DNA of 64,000 nucleotides, taken from the NCBI RefSeq assembly GCF_014198605.1, contig NZ_JACIHU010000016.1, one strand, 5' to 3'. This document shows positions 42,723-52,094 of the stretch, in pieces. The stretch comes from Rhizobium etli_C. GTDB taxonomy: Bacteria > Pseudomonadota > Alphaproteobacteria > Rhizobiales > Rhizobiaceae. The translations under genes and the position numbers were made by a program. The notes below the pieces were generated by a model. It was given only the letters and a program-made list of their open reading frames with translations. It made no database searches and had not been told where the DNA came from. Position 1 is the first letter of the stretch, and every line of letters starts with the position of its first letter.

Positions 42723-45236
42723 TTACGCCACTAACCTAACCCGACGCGTCGACTTATCTTCGGTCAATTTGAATGAAGCGAGCCGCTCGCTGAGTTCGTT
42801 AGTCTGATCCGAGAGAGTCTTTGCCGCGGCATTTGTCTGCTCGGCCATGGCAGCGTTTTGTTGTGTTCCCTGGTCAAGTACATTGACGTTATTGTTGATC
42901 TCGGCGAGGGACGCCGCTTGCTCGCGGCTCGAATTGACGATTTGATCAATCCGATCGGAAATCTTCAAGATCGACGCCGTTATGTTGTGTAACGCCTCAC
43001 CTGCTTTCCCCACGTAATCTGAGCCGATCGCCACCTCCGAAGAGGATTCCGAAATCAGGTGGCGAATCTCGCGGGCTGCAGCTGATGATTTCTGGGCAAG
43101 TTCGCGCACTTCCTGGGCTACGACTGCAAAACCCTTTCCGGCATCTCCAGCACGAGCCGCCTCGACACCAGCATTTAGTGCCAAAAGATTTGTCTGGAAC
43201 GCAATCGTATCGATCAAACCAATGATTTGGCCGATCTTGTGGGACGCGTCTTCTATTCTGCCCATTGCGTTGATCGCATCGGTCACAATGGTTGCCGCAC
43301 CCTCGGCGTGTTCTTTAACAACGGACACGAAAGCCTGGGTTTCATAGGCATTCTCGGATGATTTTCTGACCGTGACCGTCACCTGTTCGACGGCGGCCGC
43401 AGCCTCCTCCAGTGAGGCGGCTTGCAATTCAGTTCGCCGCGACAGATCATCTGAGGCTTTGAAAAGCTCGCTGGTTCCCCATTGAATTTGATTGGTATTC
43501 TCGTCGATATGAGACACTGTCTCTCTCAGGATCGAAAGCGAGTGATTGAAATCGCGCCTCAGCGGCTCAAGATTGGGATGGAATTGGCGGTCAATTTCTT
43601 GAGAGATGTCGCCACGCGCCAATCGAGATAACGCCTCTCCTAGAATGGTGACGGCAGTTGCGACCTCCTCCTCCATCTGAGCGCGTTCGCGTTCACGATC
43701 CATCCGCTCCTGTTCAACGGTTTTCCTATCGGCTTCCGTTCGTGTCTCGATGTCCATCTTCGAGACAGCATTTTCACGGAAAACCTCGAGTGCGCGAGCC
43801 ATTTCACCTATTTCGTCTCTCCGGTCACGTCCGACAATCTGCGATCGAAGATCGCCCTTTGCCAGCTCTTGCATGCGCTTCGCGATCCGTTCGATCGGGG
43901 CGCGAAGTGTCGCCATCAGGCCGGCGCCAGCCGCCAAGGCTACCAAGACGCCGGACACTGTGGCGATAGTTGACAGCAAGCGGGCAAGATTGCTTTCATT
44001 GCGAGCATCGTTTTCCTGAGTTGCTGCAAAAGTTACGAGGTTTTTCCAGATCTCCTGACCGGTTTTGTCCGCCTCAGAATATTGCGCTTGGCGGGCTTCC
44101 GCTATCTTGACCAGCTTCTCTGTGTTCTCTTGGATAGAATCCACCTGGGCGAATAGATCTTCCTGCATTTTATCGAAGCCAGATATCGAGCTGGCAACGC
44201 CTCCAACTGCCACGGTGTCACGCGCCAATTTTGTAAGTTGCTCAACGAGGCGCTGCTGATTCTCTGCGTTGGCTGTACGGAACAGGTTATTGATTTCGAT
44301 TTCGATCGAATCGGCGTCCTGGCCGATCGTTGTCGCCGTCGCAACAAGCATTTCGGAATCCGTCAACGCTTTATCCAACGCCCGGATCGCATTTGTTCCT
44401 TCAATCATGTGCTGGATCGCATCCACTCGCAGGTTCGTCGCAAAGCTCTGTAGGTCAGAGCCGGCAAGCCGTGTGGAAGGGTCGACAAATTCGGGGTTGG
44501 CGATTAGCTTGGCGATAGTCCTCTCAATTTTAGTAACGGCCTGCTCGTCAGCAGTCGAGACTACCCGCTTAACTGTTTTTAGCGACTTTTTGATCACAAG
44601 CCCTTGCTGGGCGACAGTCGGAGGCTGCTTCGCTCCGTCCGGCAAGCTCACCAAGTCTTCCGCCATGTGTTGCATAACTGATGCCGTATCGAGTGAGCGG
44701 GTAGCCTCCCGGAGCATGGTTTTCCCGGAGTTCTCCTGATTGCGTACTTGTGAGCGCACATCAACCGCAGCCAATCTAAGGGCGCCTCCGACCTCCTTGA
44801 TCTTCGACAAGTTGGAAACAATGTCGCTGCGAACGGATTCCTCGTCATTATGCAAAGACCACATGCGGCCGATGCTGCCCGAGATAACGGACATTGCCGA
44901 TACACTGTTTTCGAGCGCACCAGTTTCGCTCCCGCTACCTGCCGCCGCTTCCTGGAGCGACTGCATGGTTGCGCTCTGCCCGTTTAAACTTGTCAGCGCC
45001 TCATCTCGGTACTCCGTTGAGCTTTGCGCCAAAAAGCGGTTCATGCTTTCCGCGACACTTCGAAACCCGCTCAAGGTCTGAAGAACCTCATTTGAAAGCC
45101 GAAGACGAGACTGAAGCAAGCCAGTTGCTTTTAAGCCGACCCCACCAACTGCCGCCAATATCAGGATCAAGGGTACAAGTACCAATAACACCTTTGCTCT
45201 TATGGTAAAGGTGGATAACAGGCGATCGACGAACAT
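42723..45236 (-). CDS. Methyl-accepting chemotaxis receptor with large periplasmic helical domain
   Basis: An 837-residue chemoreceptor. It has a transmembrane helix near residues 10-30 (VLLVLVPLILILAAVGGVG) and a second near 430-455 (TIATVSGVLVALAAGAGLMA), bracketing an unusually long periplasmic region of about 400 mostly helical residues. Then come HAMP, a long coiled coil (REREREQ-like: ERMDRERERAQMEEEV), a second HAMP-like segment and the signalling tip (TIAFQTNLLALNAGVEAARAG). It ends STRRVRLVA with no xWxxF tail, unlike the other two receptors here. The ATG at 45236, after GGAGG, is preferred over one seven codons upstream. Ligand unknown. Confidence 0.88.
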   Translation of the reverse strand: MFVDRLLSTFTIRAKVLLVLVPLILILAAVGGVGLKATGLLQSRLRLSNEVLQTLSGFRSVAESMNRFLAQSSTEYRDEALTSLNGQSATMQSLQEAAAGSGSETGALENSVSAMSVISGSIGRMWSLHNDEESVRSDIVSNLSKIKEVGGALRLAAVDVRSQVRNQENSGKTMLREATRSLDTASVMQHMAEDLVSLPDGAKQPPTVAQQGLVIKKSLKTVKRVVSTADEQAVTKIERTIAKLIANPEFVDPSTRLAGSDLQSFATNLRVDAIQHMIEGTNAIRALDKALTDSEMLVATATTIGQDADSIEIEINNLFRTANAENQQRLVEQLTKLARDTVAVGGVASSISGFDKMQEDLFAQVDSIQENTEKLVKIAEARQAQYSEADKTGQEIWKNLVTFAATQENDARNESNLARLLSTIATVSGVLVALAAGAGLMATLRAPIERIAKRMQELAKGDLRSQIVGRDRRDEIGEMARALEVFRENAVSKMDIETRTEADRKTVEQERMDRERERAQMEEEVATAVTILGEALSRLARGDISQEIDRQFHPNLEPLRRDFNHSLSILRETVSHIDENTNQIQWGTSELFKASDDLSRRTELQAASLEEAAAAVEQVTVTVRKSSENAYETQAFVSVVKEHAEGAATIVTDAINAMGRIEDASHKIGQIIGLIDTIAFQTNLLALNAGVEAARAGDAGKGFAVVAQEVRELAQKSSAAAREIRHLISESSSEVAIGSDYVGKAGEALHNITASILKISDRIDQIVNSSREQAASLAEINNNVNVLDQGTQQNAAMAEQTNAAAKTLSDQTNELSERLASFKLTEDKSTRRVRLVA

Positions 45237-45447
45237 ACTTACCTCCAAAGGGCTCAAACGGTGCTGGGGCCTCGCTTTTGGAATAGTAATGTTTGAGCCT
45301 GAACGAACATGGATAAGAGTTTCACTAAAACAATCGAAACTTTTTTACGTGTTGTTAGGATTTGACCTCTTACCCATTGCGTCTTTCGAGAAACTTAACG
45401 GAAGGTTAATACCTGCAGATTTGCCGGATCAGAACGTGGGAGTGGAT

Positions 45448-46197
45448 CTATCTGCACCGAGGATCGATCTCCAGCACGTTCCCTGTCAGCTTTCCGGACA
45501 GTTCCGAATTCGCCAGGAATTGCACGGCGTGGATCACTGTTCGAAGCACGTCATTTTCGCTTGAAGACGTAGAGTTCACATCGCTGGCGTGTACAGCATT
45601 TATCCTCAGCCCGGAACCGAAATATTGCCTAGCAATTGCGGAGGTAGTAGTGCGCAACGCCGCTTGAAGGACGGCTTCTGCTTCCAGCGAGGTCGTCTCT
45701 TCGAACCATGCGACGTCCACTACGGCAAGCTCCGCGCCCTGAAGTCGAGAGCTAAAGGCACCTGTAACTCTGATTAGATTGGATACGGCATCAAGCCCCA
45801 GATTCGCGCTGGATAGCGATCCCGTTACAGTTTGGGTTGTTTCATTTCTGCGGAAAACTATGTTCACCAGAACGTCGACCCGTCTCCAGCGCAAATACAC
45901 CTGGTCAGCCATTGAGTTGACGTAAACGTCTCTGTTCGGGTTGACTTTGACCGGTAAAAAATTGTTTCCCTGGCCTTCAGCCAGGGAGGCGAAGTCGGCG
46001 GGATTGGCGTCGCCTACGGCGACCCGATAGCCTTTTTCTATAAATGAGCGCGCCAAACAAAGACCAACAGGATTTGACGCGCCTATCAAGACACAGACTT
46101 TTTCCCCAGGAGAAATGTTGGCGTCACTGTCACGTTCAACCAGTACCTCGGTCGATGGAGTATGACACGCCTTGTGAGTCAGAGACGCTTGTATCAC
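45448..46197 (-). CDS. Degenerate short-chain dehydrogenase-like protein (catalytic Tyr/Lys missing)
   Basis: A 249-residue protein with the SDR fold outline: VCVLIGASNPVGLCLARSFIEKGYRVAVGD near residues 33-62, RWRRVDVLVNIVFRR at the NNAG position, and RQYFGSGLRINAVHASDVN in the usual C-terminal place. The classical YxxxK pair is absent: the segment aligned with YxASKAAL reads EAVLQAAL. The glycine motif (GASNPVG) and the NNAG motif (NIVF) are also altered. It may be a non-catalytic relative or a decaying gene. The start is a GTG with a weak ribosome site. A shared operator copy is upstream. Confidence 0.7.
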   Translation of the reverse strand: MIQASLTHKACHTPSTEVLVERDSDANISPGEKVCVLIGASNPVGLCLARSFIEKGYRVAVGDANPADFASLAEGQGNNFLPVKVNPNRDVYVNSMADQVYLRWRRVDVLVNIVFRRNETTQTVTGSLSSANLGLDAVSNLIRVTGAFSSRLQGAELAVVDVAWFEETTSLEAEAVLQAALRTTTSAIARQYFGSGLRINAVHASDVNSTSSSENDVLRTVIHAVQFLANSELSGKLTGNVLEIDPRCR

Positions 46198-46335
46198 GCG
46201 CCGGTCGCCGCTTCCGGCAGATTAAGAAGGTCGACAATTTGTGCATTTTTGGCCAAGTTTAGCACTTATAACTCCCGGTCCGTCGCTGCGTCTCCCGCGA
46301 ACAAGCAATGCGCGGGCGATATAGTAAAATTTTTG

Positions 46336-46350
46336 TCCGACAATCTGTCA
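46336..46350 (-). promoter_or_regulatory. Shared operator with promoter, upstream of degenerate SDR
   Basis: On the minus strand TGACAGATTGTCGGA preceded by T gives TTGACA, with TTTACT 17 bp further on. Confidence 0.72.
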
Positions 46351-47087
46351 ATTCCTTTTTTGCGATTTTCGGCGGACACATGTCGAGACCGGCGTCATTT
46401 TGAGGCCTCATGCACGCAATGCCGTAAGCATCGGTATTCCGACACCCGGTTGAGTTTGATGTGGTCTTTCCTGTTAGTCTTCTCTCGCCGCCACGTTCCG
46501 ATTTGATCGCGCTTTTCGCGTTCGCGCGGCACAGACAACAGCACGCCTATGGCAGCACAAGCTGTTTGACCATCATCAGGTTTGGTCCTTAAGCTCTTCT
46601 TTTGCCCAATCAGACGCCCGGAGTCCGTACCCGCTAAGAAGAGCGCAAAGTCAACTCAATGCGACGAGGCGCGGCTTACGCATTGATATTTGCCGCGACC
46701 GCCTCGCTTAGTAGGCCAAAAGAACTCGTCGACGTCTTTGCGTCTCCGAGTGTTGAGCCTGGAGCGTGCCTCTCTTATACGTCATAACCGAAGTATGCTG
46801 ATGCGCAGGTTAAGAGGACCAGCGTGTGGCGAAATCGTGGGGCCATCCTACAGCACAATCATTTTTCTCCGTGTCGACTCAACGGCCTCCAAGGTCGGTT
46901 GGCGTAGGTTCTCTCCCACTCATAGCACTCCCACCCTTCCCGTGACGGGCTGCGATCGAAAGCAGCCCGTCACCCCTCGCCTTGGGAGGCATCTTTAGAT
47001 TGATTTGCCGTGCGGGAACTCCACTAGAACCGTGGCAGATTTCCCTGATGCTGCCTTGCCTTTGATCAGGAATAGCATTAACGTATA
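46351..47087. other. Gene-poor stretch between two operator copies
   Basis: About 740 bp with no convincing gene. It contains a perfect hairpin at 46942-46973. Short frames on either strand have no recognisable content. Confidence 0.4.
46942..46973 (-). other. Perfect 12-bp hairpin in a gene-poor region
   Basis: GTGACGGGCTGC and GCAGCCCGTCAC pair completely around an 8-base loop. It lies about 115 bp downstream, on the minus strand, of the promoter/operator at 47088. No T-run follows on either strand, so it could be a terminator variant or the 3' end of a small RNA. Confidence 0.5.
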
Positions 47088-47102
47088 TCAGACAATCTGT
47101 CA
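47088..47102 (-). promoter_or_regulatory. Orphan shared operator with promoter
   Basis: On the minus strand a perfect TGACAGATTGTCTGA with TTGACA and, 17 bp on, TAATGC. No gene follows on the minus strand. A broken phosphatase relative starts 100 bp away on the plus strand. Confidence 0.7.
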
Positions 47103-47201
47103 ATCTGTTCGAGGCTTGTGGAAGCCAGTCATCGCATCATTAGAGGCTTCCCAACTGCAGCGCTGAAAAACTAGGAGGCCATCTCGAGCGGGAGAACGTG
47201 G

Positions 47202-47333
47202 ATGTCGGTGCTGGTGATGATCCGCCATGACGAAAGCCTAGGGAATGAGAGATTCAACCGGCCTCCACAAAGGTCCGAATCGGTCATGTACGCGATCAAA
47301 ATCGCTCGCACGCCATCCGGTCTCGAGCTTTGA
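47202..47333 (+). pseudogene. Truncated histidine phosphatase relic
   Basis: A 43-codon frame starting MSVLVMIRHDESLGNERF, which lines up with the first 18 residues of the phosphatase at 20594 (MSILVIVRHGQSEGNARG). The conserved Gly after His is changed to Asp. The match fades after residue 18; the tail ESVMYAIKIARTPSG may correspond to the C-terminal PTVYRIASDLS of the intact protein, suggesting a large internal deletion. GGAG lies upstream of the ATG. It cannot encode a functional phosphatase. Confidence 0.6.
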
Positions 47334-47393
47334 AGGTTTGGAAAACTAGTCCCGGCATGTGCGAGTTGGTGTTCATAGATAGGTTTATATTGG

Positions 47394-48428
47394 ATGACCG
47401 AAAGTTTGTTCAGCAAGCCCGATGAAGGGACCTTAGTGAAAGACAACTTTATCGAGGGCTCCGATCCCGAACGTCTTTTGCCTTTGATATCATCGCCCCT
47501 GGCGTCCTCTGACCTTGCTCAACACGACAGTAGATCGCTTAACTCTCGCTGCAGTCGAATTTCCCTTGATGGTTTTGGCGTTGCGGATGCCCATCATGAA
47601 GGGGCGTTCTCGGTCATGATAGATTCCCCAGTTGACGTCGTAACGGTCTTCCTGCCGGCGTCCGGGAATGCAGTCTTTCATTGGTCTGGGCAACAGGTAG
47701 AGTCGCCGCATGTTGCAAATGCTCCGCTGAATGCCCGACAAGATGGCATAAGATCTCAACTGTCATTGACGATCGATACGCAATCCTTGCGTGACAAGCT
47801 TTCTCGCATGCTCGATCGGACGATCAGCGGAAATCTGCAAATTCAGCCGACCCTTGATCTTGCATCGAGCGCGGGAACGCTCATGCGAGAACTAGCCCTG
47901 TCTGCCCATCGCGGCCTCAGTGCCGGGGGGGCTCTGCGACAATGCCCGTCGGCCTATAGCTCGCTCCTCGACGCGATAGAGTACCTTTTGATCGAAAGCT
48001 GTATGCATCGCTATACCGATGAACTTCGTCGTCCGTCTCCGTCTCCCACGCCTCGCCACGTGAAACGGGCAATGGAGTTTATGGAAGAGCATATGGCTCA
48101 ACCCATTTCCCTTAACGATATCGCCGCTGCGGCCAAGGTCAGCGTGCGGACTTTGCAGCACGGCTTCCGACAATTTCGTAATACCAGCCCCACAATGCAC
48201 CTCCGAGACTTGCGTATGTGCGCAGCTCGACAGGAACTGCTGCAAAACGGCGCTAAAATCAGCGTTTCGGAAATAGCGCTTAAGTGGGGCTTCACACACC
48301 TCGGCCGTTTTGCTGCAGAGTACAAGAGACGTTACGGCGAACTGCCATCTAAAACAGTGCATATGAGCGATGTTCTGCCGCATAGGCGATCTATGTGTGC
48401 TTCGCAGGCCTCTCCGCCCGAAAGCTGA
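47394..48428 (+). CDS. AraC-family transcriptional regulator
   Basis: A 344-residue regulator. The N-terminal 220 residues form a putative ligand or oligomerisation domain with weak similarity to the AraC-binding-like domain. The C-terminal part has both helix-turn-helix motifs (PISLNDIAAAAKVSVRTLQHGFRQFRN and ISVSEIALKWGFTHLGRFAAEYKRRY). It resembles the AraC protein at 11632 in the DNA-binding domain (RTLQ-GFR-FRNT, ALKWGF-H-GRF). Start at 47394 with only AGG upstream; a GTG 14 codons further in is possible. No operon partner; target unknown. Confidence 0.83.
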   Translation: MTESLFSKPDEGTLVKDNFIEGSDPERLLPLISSPLASSDLAQHDSRSLNSRCSRISLDGFGVADAHHEGAFSVMIDSPVDVVTVFLPASGNAVFHWSGQQVESPHVANAPLNARQDGIRSQLSLTIDTQSLRDKLSRMLDRTISGNLQIQPTLDLASSAGTLMRELALSAHRGLSAGGALRQCPSAYSSLLDAIEYLLIESCMHRYTDELRRPSPSPTPRHVKRAMEFMEEHMAQPISLNDIAAAAKVSVRTLQHGFRQFRNTSPTMHLRDLRMCAARQELLQNGAKISVSEIALKWGFTHLGRFAAEYKRRYGELPSKTVHMSDVLPHRRSMCASQASPPES

Positions 48429-48498
48429 CCCGGAAATAGCCCTTCGCGATGGCGCTGTGGTTCGCAGCGCTCCACCGGGCTATACCATCGCTGCGCCC

Positions 48499-48684
48499 TT
48501 AATTTTTCGGTCTGTCGCCACAGACGGTCAGCAGCCGAGCGTACAGTGCTTCAAGGTGATTGGTGATTTGGATCATTTGCAGCCGCTCTTGCTCCAGGCG
48601 CTGCGACTGTGCATCTTCGTGGCTTTCTAAGTGGGTATCTGTCTTAGCCTGTTGCCCGAAATTGATTGCGATAACTTTGGACAT
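48499..48684 (-). CDS. Small helical protein (61 aa), unrecognised
   Basis: Starts MSKVIAINFGQQAKTDTHLE with GAGAG about ten bases upstream. The rest is a highly charged amphipathic helix (QSQRLEQERLQMIQITNHLE and onward). I do not recognise a family. It lies near a chemoreceptor gene and a cheW relic. Confidence is limited by its length. Confidence 0.4.
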   Translation of the reverse strand: MSKVIAINFGQQAKTDTHLESHEDAQSQRLEQERLQMIQITNHLEALYARLLTVCGDRPKN

Positions 48685-48881
48685 CTTCGAACTCTCGTTG
48701 AATTTCGTTAATACTCCGCGTCTTGAAGGAAGACAGTCGCGGAAGGTGAAAAAGCAAAAGTCTGCTAGGCAGCTGCGATGCGTCCTGATTGGTGCCAAAC
48801 CTTTGCTCAAAACTAAGGAAGCATTCCATCCCTTGTTCAAGCGGAGTGATTCCGTAGCTGAAGGTTGGGTCGAAGTCGCGC

Positions 48882-49079
48882 CTAAGTCCGAACCGGTTGG
48901 ATCCGATCGCCGTTGATCGATAGAATGCCAGAGACCTGATCGACGACCGGGCCGATGATACCATCTGCTACCTCAACGACGACAATGGCGCTGTGGCTAG
49001 ACCGATGGGATTGGTTATCTCGGCAGCAAGCTCTATCACCGGAATGACAGAACCGGCAGATCCCTGAACCGAGAACATG
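48882..49079 (-). pseudogene. cheW: cheW relic
   Basis: Two frames together give the middle of a CheW adaptor: GSVIPVIELAAEI in one frame (from about 49055 downward), then after a frameshift near 48995 SAIVVVEVADGIIGPVVDQVSGILSINGDRIQP in another, ending at a stop at 48882. CheW normally couples chemoreceptors to CheA through exactly these segments. The N-terminal third and the C-terminus are missing, so it is not functional. It lies directly downstream of the chemoreceptor at 49206, so the two probably formed a unit once. Confidence 0.8.
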
Positions 49080-49205
49080 CGTTAGGGGCAGCGGCGTCGC
49101 CTCTGCTAACCCCCGGATTTCCGGGATCAACGTCGTCTTCATGCAGAACTGCTGGCTGCCAGATGGAAACCGATAATATCCTGCGGTGAATTATGACATG
49201 ATTCA

Positions 49206-51215
49206 TTAAAACTCTTCCCATTCCTTAGTCGCGACAGCGGCTGTAGTACGTCCGCCGAAGGCGCCGGCAAGCTTCTGGGAGAGGGCACGCGCTGGCGAGG
49301 CGGCCGGCTTACCGTTCTGGTGGGCAACACGCCGTACAACAGTCGAACCGTCGAGCCTGAAACGCGCAATAAGCCGCGCCAGATTGGAAGCCTCATCCGC
49401 CAACCGGTTGGTGGCCGCCGTCGATTCTTCCACCATCGCCGCATTCTGCTGGGTCGTCTGATCCATCTGGTTGACCGCAGTGCTGACTTCCGCCAGCCCG
49501 GTCGATTGCTCTCGTGCCGCCGTCGAGATCGTATGAACGTGCTCGTTCACCTTGATCACGTGGCCTCGGATTAGACCAAGGGCATTGCCTGTGGCCGTTA
49601 CCAGCCTGACCCCAGTTTTGACCTCGTCGCCGGACCGGTTGATCAGCGCCTTGATATCCTTGGCGGCAGTGGCGGAGCGCTGTGCCAGTTCACGCACCTC
49701 CTGAGCCACAACGGCGAAACCCTTTCCAGCGTCACCCGCACGCGCCGCCTCGACGCCGGCGTTAAGGGCCAAAAGATTGGTCTGGAAGGCGATCTCGTCA
49801 ATGACGTTAATGATCTGGCCGATTTCATCCGAGGCCTGCTCGATGCGGCCCATGGCGGCGACCGCGTCTTTGACAACCGCGCTCGACTGCTCGGTGCTTC
49901 TGCGTGCCTCATCGACCATATGGCTGGCTTCCGTGGCTCTTTCTGTCGAGCTTTTTACCGCCACCGTGATTTCCTCAAGCGCCGAAGAGGTCTCCTCCAG
50001 GGCCGCGGCTTGCTGTTCCGTGCGCTTTGAAAGGTCGCCTGAGGCGATGCGCATCTCGCCGGCTCCGCCGTTGATCGTGTCGACGGCGGAGCGAACCTCG
50101 CCTAATACGGATCGAAGGGCTGCCATGGTGGCGTTGACATTACTCTTCAGTTCACCAAAGGCTCCCTGAAACTCGCCGCACATGTTTTCCGTCAGATCCC
50201 CATCGGCAAGCGCTGAGATAACTCGGCGAGTTTCGGCGATGCCCCGGTCAACAGAGGTGACCAGCTCGTTGACGCTTCCTGCAAAACGGTCGAGAGCCGC
50301 ATCGCCGTATTTCTTGGTGATGCGATGGGTGAAGTCACCGGCTACGGCGGCTGACACCACCTCGGCAATGCTCGACTGCAAGTCGGCGCTCTTGGCCTGC
50401 AACGCGGCCTCCTGCGCGTTCAGATCGCGGGCCTTGATGCTGTTTTGCTTGAATACCTCAACGGCTCTCGACATCTTGCCGATTTCGTCGGCGCGCATTG
50501 CGAAAGGAACCTCAGTGTCGAGATTACCATCTGCCAGTACGCCCATCGTGGTAGTCAACCGCGAGATCGGATCGGTAATCTTCCGGATGCAGTAAAGCAG
50601 GGCTATAATGCCCGTCGTAGTTGCCAGCGCCATGGCAAGAATGGTGACCAAAACCGTCGATGAAACGGCGCCCATCGTGTTTCCGACGGCCGCGACTCCA
50701 CCACGCTTGTTAACTGCGACATCCTGGTCAAGGAGCGCTCCGCTATCATTATACAGTTTCGTCGTGGCGTCACTCGTTAGAAGAGCAAATGCTTCATCCT
50801 TCTTGCCTGCCTGCATTAGTTTAACAATCCGCTCGCCATCCTCCTGATATTGCGTCCACAAAGCGGAGAACGCGTCATAGGCCTGACGCTCCTCGCCGGA
50901 TGTCACCATCGGCTCATATTCACCACGGGCATTCGCGAGATCCTCCATCTTCTGGCGGAAGGTGGTGATATTATGCGCAAGGCTCGTCGAATCTGATGAG
51001 TTTGTCACCAGCCTGAACTGCAGGATGCGGTAGTCCCCGGTGATCGTATTGATCCGATTTATCACATCGATCGATGGCAGCCAGTTGCTGGCAACTTCGG
51101 ATATATTGCTCCTAATGGACAGCAGCTTGACGATACTCACGATGCCCTGGCCCGCCGCGAGAAGAGAGAGCAGAACAAATATCAAAGATAAAGCGAGTCT
51201 AATGGACTTGGGCAT
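49206..51215 (-). CDS. Methyl-accepting chemotaxis receptor with EWEEF tail
   Basis: A 669-residue chemoreceptor. Two membrane helices (residues 7-28 and about 185-207) flank a four-helix-bundle-type periplasmic sensor of about 155 residues. HAMP domains (TTMGVLADGNLDTEVPF and VISALADGDLTENMCGE) lead to the signalling domain with EIAFQTNLLALNAGVEAARAG and a methylation helix (KRTEQQAALEETSSALEEI-like). It ends ATKEWEEF, a good xWxxF CheR/CheB tether. Start at 51215. A cheW relic lies downstream. Confidence 0.9.
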   Translation of the reverse strand: MPKSIRLALSLIFVLLSLLAAGQGIVSIVKLLSIRSNISEVASNWLPSIDVINRINTITGDYRILQFRLVTNSSDSTSLAHNITTFRQKMEDLANARGEYEPMVTSGEERQAYDAFSALWTQYQEDGERIVKLMQAGKKDEAFALLTSDATTKLYNDSGALLDQDVAVNKRGGVAAVGNTMGAVSSTVLVTILAMALATTTGIIALLYCIRKITDPISRLTTTMGVLADGNLDTEVPFAMRADEIGKMSRAVEVFKQNSIKARDLNAQEAALQAKSADLQSSIAEVVSAAVAGDFTHRITKKYGDAALDRFAGSVNELVTSVDRGIAETRRVISALADGDLTENMCGEFQGAFGELKSNVNATMAALRSVLGEVRSAVDTINGGAGEMRIASGDLSKRTEQQAAALEETSSALEEITVAVKSSTERATEASHMVDEARRSTEQSSAVVKDAVAAMGRIEQASDEIGQIINVIDEIAFQTNLLALNAGVEAARAGDAGKGFAVVAQEVRELAQRSATAAKDIKALINRSGDEVKTGVRLVTATGNALGLIRGHVIKVNEHVHTISTAAREQSTGLAEVSTAVNQMDQTTQQNAAMVEESTAATNRLADEASNLARLIARFRLDGSTVVRRVAHQNGKPAASPARALSQKLAGAFGGRTTAAVATKEWEEF

Positions 51216-51610
51216 AAAGGCAAACCTTTTAGGTGAGGTGGACGATCGACTTGTCTACTCAAATCTTCCAATTGCCGTTTCATTCATTCGAACGGCAGAT
51301 CAATCTTGTGGGTCTGTGACATAGCTGAGAATACCTATTGGTTGCGTTGGTTAATGAAGCCTTTCCTGCCCGTCTCGAATGCAAAAAGACGACGTTTTAA
51401 GGATAGTCAGGCGTCCAATGGATCGTCCGCGCTTACAAGGAGGATGCAGCCGGCAAAATTTCATTTGGCGCCGTTCGAAGAGCATCATCGTTTTCAGCAA
51501 CCGAGTTTCGCCCCGCCACGAGCGACCTAGAGCAAGTCCTGCGATCGATGAATCGATTGTGATGTGACGGCGTCCATCGAAGCTGATTCAACTCCACAGA
51601 GAAGAGGTGG
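51216..51610. other. Intergenic region between chemoreceptor and IS630 relic
   Basis: About 395 bp without a supportable gene. The right part may contain the left end of the IS630-type element, whose terminal repeat I could not define. Confidence 0.4.
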
Positions 51611-52094
51611 ATGATGGGACAGGCCCTGAGCGATGATCTTCGAATACGGGTTTTGAAAGCGTCTGCGGCGGGCATGTCGGCTCGACAGGCTGCGGCTCGT
51701 TTCGGAGTTGGGATTTCGACGGCGATCCGCTGGATTGCAAGAGCGAAAGAGGGTGAGCTGACTGCTCGGCCACAGGGCTGGAGACGACCTTCGGCAGTGG
51801 ATGCACACGAGGAATTCGTTGTCGCGTTGATCAACGAGCGTAGGGATGTGACGCTCGATGAGATGGTTGAGCGCTTGTCCGTCGAGCGGCAGGTGAAGAT
51901 CAGCCGCAGCGCACTTGGCGCTTGGCTTCGAAGCCGTGGGTGGACCTTTAAAAAAGACCGCACACGCACTGGAGCAGGACCGACCGGACGTCCTGAAGCG
52001 CCGGCGCGCCTGGTTCGATGGTCAATTGGACCTCGATCCGGAGAAACTGATCTTCATCGACGAAAGTGTGCTGCAGAGGCACGGAAGGAGTTCA
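51611..52094 (+). mobile_element. IS630-family transposase fragment (5' part, interrupted)
   Basis: The first frame begins MMGQALSDDLRIRVLKASAAG and carries the N-terminal helix-turn-helix pair (SARQAAARFGVGISTAIRWI, KISRSALGAWLRSRGW). At a run of six A residues (51950-51955) the reading passes to another frame (ALEQDRPDVLKRRRAWFDGQ, then LDPEKLIFIDES with the first catalytic Asp). This is the usual frameshift site arrangement of IS630/Tc1 elements. The transposase stops soon after IFIDES where intron-like sequence begins, so only about the first half remains here. Confidence 0.8.
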
